A stretch of 41,941 bases of DNA from Micromonospora echinofusca (GTDB lineage Bacteria; Actinomycetota; Actinomycetes; Mycobacteriales; Micromonosporaceae): the NCBI RefSeq assembly GCF_017614955.1, contig NZ_WVUH01000012.1, positions 1 through 41,941 on the forward strand, read 5' to 3'. Of this stretch, positions 39,940 to 41,941 are shown piece by piece. The notes beneath the pieces are model-generated. The model made no database searches, had not been told where the DNA came from, and was given only the letters and a program-made list of their open reading frames with translations. Both the position numbers and the translations under genes were made by a program. Every line of letters begins with the position of its first letter. Positions within the stretch are counted from its first letter, which is position 1.

Positions 39940-41241
39940 TCACCCGGCGTCTGCGGACCCGCCGTCCGGGTGGGCGGCGGTCACCCGCAGCCGGACCTGT
40001 CGGATCGCGTGTCCCTCCACCCGGACCACCTCGGCGCTGAACCCGGGCAACTGCACCCGCTCCCCCGGCCCGGTCGGCAGGTGTCCCAGCCGGGCCAGCA
40101 GCAGACCGGCGACGGTGGTGTACTCCCGGGGCAGCGGGAAGCCCAGTTCCACGCCGACGTCCGCGAGGTCGTGCAGCGGGAATCCGCCGGGCACCAGCAG
40201 CGACCCGTCGTCGTCCCGGGCCACCTGCCGGACGTCCCGGTCGGTCTCGTCGTACAACTCACCGACCACCTCCTCCAGCAGGTCCTCCATGGTGACCAGC
40301 CCGGCGGTGGTACCCCGCTCGTCCACCACCAGCGCCAACTGCTCGTGCCGCTGGCGCAGCTCCCGGATGGCCTCGGCCACCCGGAGCGTCTCCGGCAGGA
40401 ACACCGCCGGACGGGCCCGGTCGGCGACCGCCCGACCGTCCGCCCCGACCAGGTCCCGGATGTGCACCAGCCCGAGAACGTCGTCCAGCCCGGCCGGTCC
40501 GGTCACCGGCGCCCGGGAGCGTCCGGTACCGGCCAGCCGCCGGACTGCCTCGTCCGTGGCGAGCCGACCGGGCAGGGTGGTCACCTCGTACCGGGGAACC
40601 AGGATCTCCCGGAGGGTACGGTCGGCGATCTCGAACGCCCCGCTGACGATCTCCCGCTGCTGGGGCGAGAGGTTGCGCTGGGTGGTGAGCAGTTCCCGCA
40701 GTTCGTCCTCGCTGGCCTCCTCCCGGGAGGCGTGCGGGTTGCCGCCGACCAGCCGGACCACCGCGTCGGTGGCCACGCTGAGCAGCCACACCGCCGGGCG
40801 GGCCAACCGGGCCAGCAGTTCGAGCGGACGTACGGCGAGCAGTCCCCACCGTTCGGCCCGCTGCATGGCCAGCCGCTTCGGTGCCAGCTCGCCGAGGACC
40901 AGGGTGATGAAGGTGAGGACCACGGTCACCCCGACGACCGCCGCCGGCTCGGCGGCCGTGCCCAGGAAACCGAGCGGGCCGACCAGCGGCTCGGCCAGGG
41001 ACACCGCCGCCGCGGCCGAGGCCAGGAAACCGGCCAGGGTGATGCCGAGCTGGATGGTGGCCAGGAAGCGGTTCGGGTCCCGGGCCAGCCGGGCCAGCGC
41101 CCGCCCGGTCGGTGACCGCTGTGCCAACCGGCGCAACTGCCCCTCCCGCAGGGAGACCAGCGCCATCTCGGTACCGGACAGGGCGGCGTTGACCGCGACG
41201 AGGAACAGCACCAGCGCGATCCGCGCCCCGTAGCCGTCCAC
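39940..41241 (-). CDS. CNNM/CorC-type membrane protein (DUF21-CBS-CorC_HlyC)
   Basis: 433 aa. An N-terminal DUF21 membrane domain (about 1-190; helices including ARIALVLFLVAVNAALSGTEMAL and VGVTVVLTFITLVLGELAPKRLA), a CBS pair (about 205-325, with VVDERGTTAGLVTMEDLLEEVVGELYDE), and a C-terminal CorC_HlyC domain (about 340-425). The family includes magnesium/cobalt efflux and Mg homeostasis proteins (CNNM, CorC, MpfA). GTG start at 41241 with GGAGGAGG upstream. It diverges from the SRPBCC gene with an 82-nt gap. Confidence 0.92.
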   Translation of the reverse strand: MDGYGARIALVLFLVAVNAALSGTEMALVSLREGQLRRLAQRSPTGRALARLARDPNRFLATIQLGITLAGFLASAAAAVSLAEPLVGPLGFLGTAAEPAAVVGVTVVLTFITLVLGELAPKRLAMQRAERWGLLAVRPLELLARLARPAVWLLSVATDAVVRLVGGNPHASREEASEDELRELLTTQRNLSPQQREIVSGAFEIADRTLREILVPRYEVTTLPGRLATDEAVRRLAGTGRSRAPVTGPAGLDDVLGLVHIRDLVGADGRAVADRARPAVFLPETLRVAEAIRELRQRHEQLALVVDERGTTAGLVTMEDLLEEVVGELYDETDRDVRQVARDDDGSLLVPGGFPLHDLADVGVELGFPLPREYTTVAGLLLARLGHLPTGPGERVQLPGFSAEVVRVEGHAIRQVRLRVTAAHPDGGSADAG

Positions 41242-41323
41242 GCCCGTCCTCCTCCGCCACCTCCCTCCCGACACTTAACCAGGCCGGGGTGGCGCCGTGG
41301 CCGGATGGCCGTAAAGTCGCGCC

Positions 41324-41941
41324 GTGACCGAAATCCGGACCGCGATCGACTTCCGCCACCCGCCGGGTCGGGTGTGGCAGGCGCTGACCGACCGACGGTT
41401 GCTCGCCCAGTGGTTCGTCGAGGTGGAACCACTGGCCGACGGGACCCGCCCGCCCACCGACGGCCGGCCGGTCGGCCGGGGAGAGGCGGCCGGGCCCGCA
41501 GCGGCAGCCGATGACACTCTGCTGCTCCGTACCGGCGACCTGCCCGGTTTCACCGGACCCGCGCAGGTCCGGGTGATCGGCTGTCGGGAACCCCGGTCCC
41601 TGGTGCTGCGCTGGACCGAGCCGGACCGCAGCGGCCTGCTGGAGTGCACGCTGGACGCCACCACCGACGGCTGTCGGCTCGCGCTGCGGGAGACCCTGGA
41701 GGCCGGCGACTGGACCCCGGCGTACCGACGGCACCGCCAGGAGAGCTACCAGCAGGTGCTGACCAACCGGCTGCCGGCGGTACTGGACTGGCTGGCGTTC
41801 CGCGAGGTCGACCTCGCACCACCGACCGCCGGCGGCGCCACCCCGGTCACCCCGCCCGGCCCGGCGGCCCCACCGTGGCGCCGACCCGCAGTCGTCGCGG
41901 TGGCCGTCGGGGTACTGGTGGCCGGGCGGGGTGACCGGGGT
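41324..41941 (+). CDS. SRPBCC/AHSA1 domain protein, 3' end outside the window
   Basis: At least 206 codons, open to the last base of the window. Residues about 3-150 are an AHSA1-type START-like fold: TEIRTAIDFRHPPGRVWQALTDRRLLAQWF at the N-terminus, VIGCREPRSLVLRWTEPD, and the C-terminal helix RRHRQESYQQVLTNRLPAVLDWL. A Pro/Gly-rich linker then leads to PAVVAVAVGVLVAG at the edge, which may start a transmembrane segment. GTG at 41324; the ribosome-binding site is weak. Such proteins bind hydrophobic ligands; the specific role is unknown. Confidence 0.8.
   Translation, partial: MTEIRTAIDFRHPPGRVWQALTDRRLLAQWFVEVEPLADGTRPPTDGRPVGRGEAAGPAAAADDTLLLRTGDLPGFTGPAQVRVIGCREPRSLVLRWTEPDRSGLLECTLDATTDGCRLALRETLEAGDWTPAYRRHRQESYQQVLTNRLPAVLDWLAFREVDLAPPTAGGATPVTPPGPAAPPWRRPAVVAVAVGVLVAGRGDRG

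Overview
The window is high-GC actinobacterial DNA and most resembles Micromonospora or a relative. The grounds are pervasive G/C third positions with GTG starts, a mycothiol-dependent dehydrogenase, and a block from about 27.7 to 34.0 kb whose gene order matches the mycobacterial Rv1822-Rv1830 neighbourhood (pgsA2, DUF881, sbp, DUF881, gcvH, garA, ftsR, DUF151, merR). I see no rRNA, tRNA, CRISPR, IS element or prophage. The genus is an inference.

Region 1 (1-17.4 kb) is accessory. A four-gene minus-strand operon (4146 down to 38) encodes, in transcription order, an aromatic-amino-acid-hydroxylase-like protein, a SufS-like PLP enzyme, a methyltransferase and a cystathionine gamma-lyase-like PLP enzyme. 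Two of its three junctions are ATGA overlaps. A small helical protein and an XRE-TPR regulator lie divergently. Then come a DrrA-type ABC ATPase without a permease, a DoxX protein, an atypical SDR, a 14-TM MFS exporter, a cytochrome P450, a serine esterase, an alpha/beta hydrolase, a second methyltransferase and a polytopic membrane protein. No PKS or NRPS gene is present; the operon may continue to the left of the window.

Region 2 (17.4-23.5 kb) is lipid and aldehyde metabolism. A formaldehyde-detoxification pair (mycothiol-dependent dehydrogenase plus metallo-beta-lactamase hydrolase) is transcribed away from a three-gene overlapping operon: a FadR-type regulator, a membrane di-iron enzyme closely resembling alkylglycerol monooxygenase, and a YhhN/TMEM86 lysoplasmalogenase. 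Together the latter suggest a compact ether-lipid (plasmalogen) breakdown unit, with a FadR-like palindrome in the shared intergenic region. A pabB-like gene and a DUF5999 gene follow.

Region 3 (23.6-34 kb) is core: gcvP behind a glycine riboswitch, a class II-type sirtuin, merR, DUF151, ftsR, garA, gcvH, and the overlapping pgsA-DUF881-sbp-DUF881 unit for membrane and envelope functions.

Region 4 (34.3 kb to the end) holds DUF2267, MarR, a GAF-PP2C phosphatase, a tandem universal stress protein whose 3' end is followed by a 31-bp tandem repeat, three small proteins, an atypical HhH-GPD protein, a small membrane protein, a CNNM/CorC-type CBS membrane protein and the start of an SRPBCC protein cut by the window edge. 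Long perfect stem-loops without U-tracts mark most convergent gene ends.
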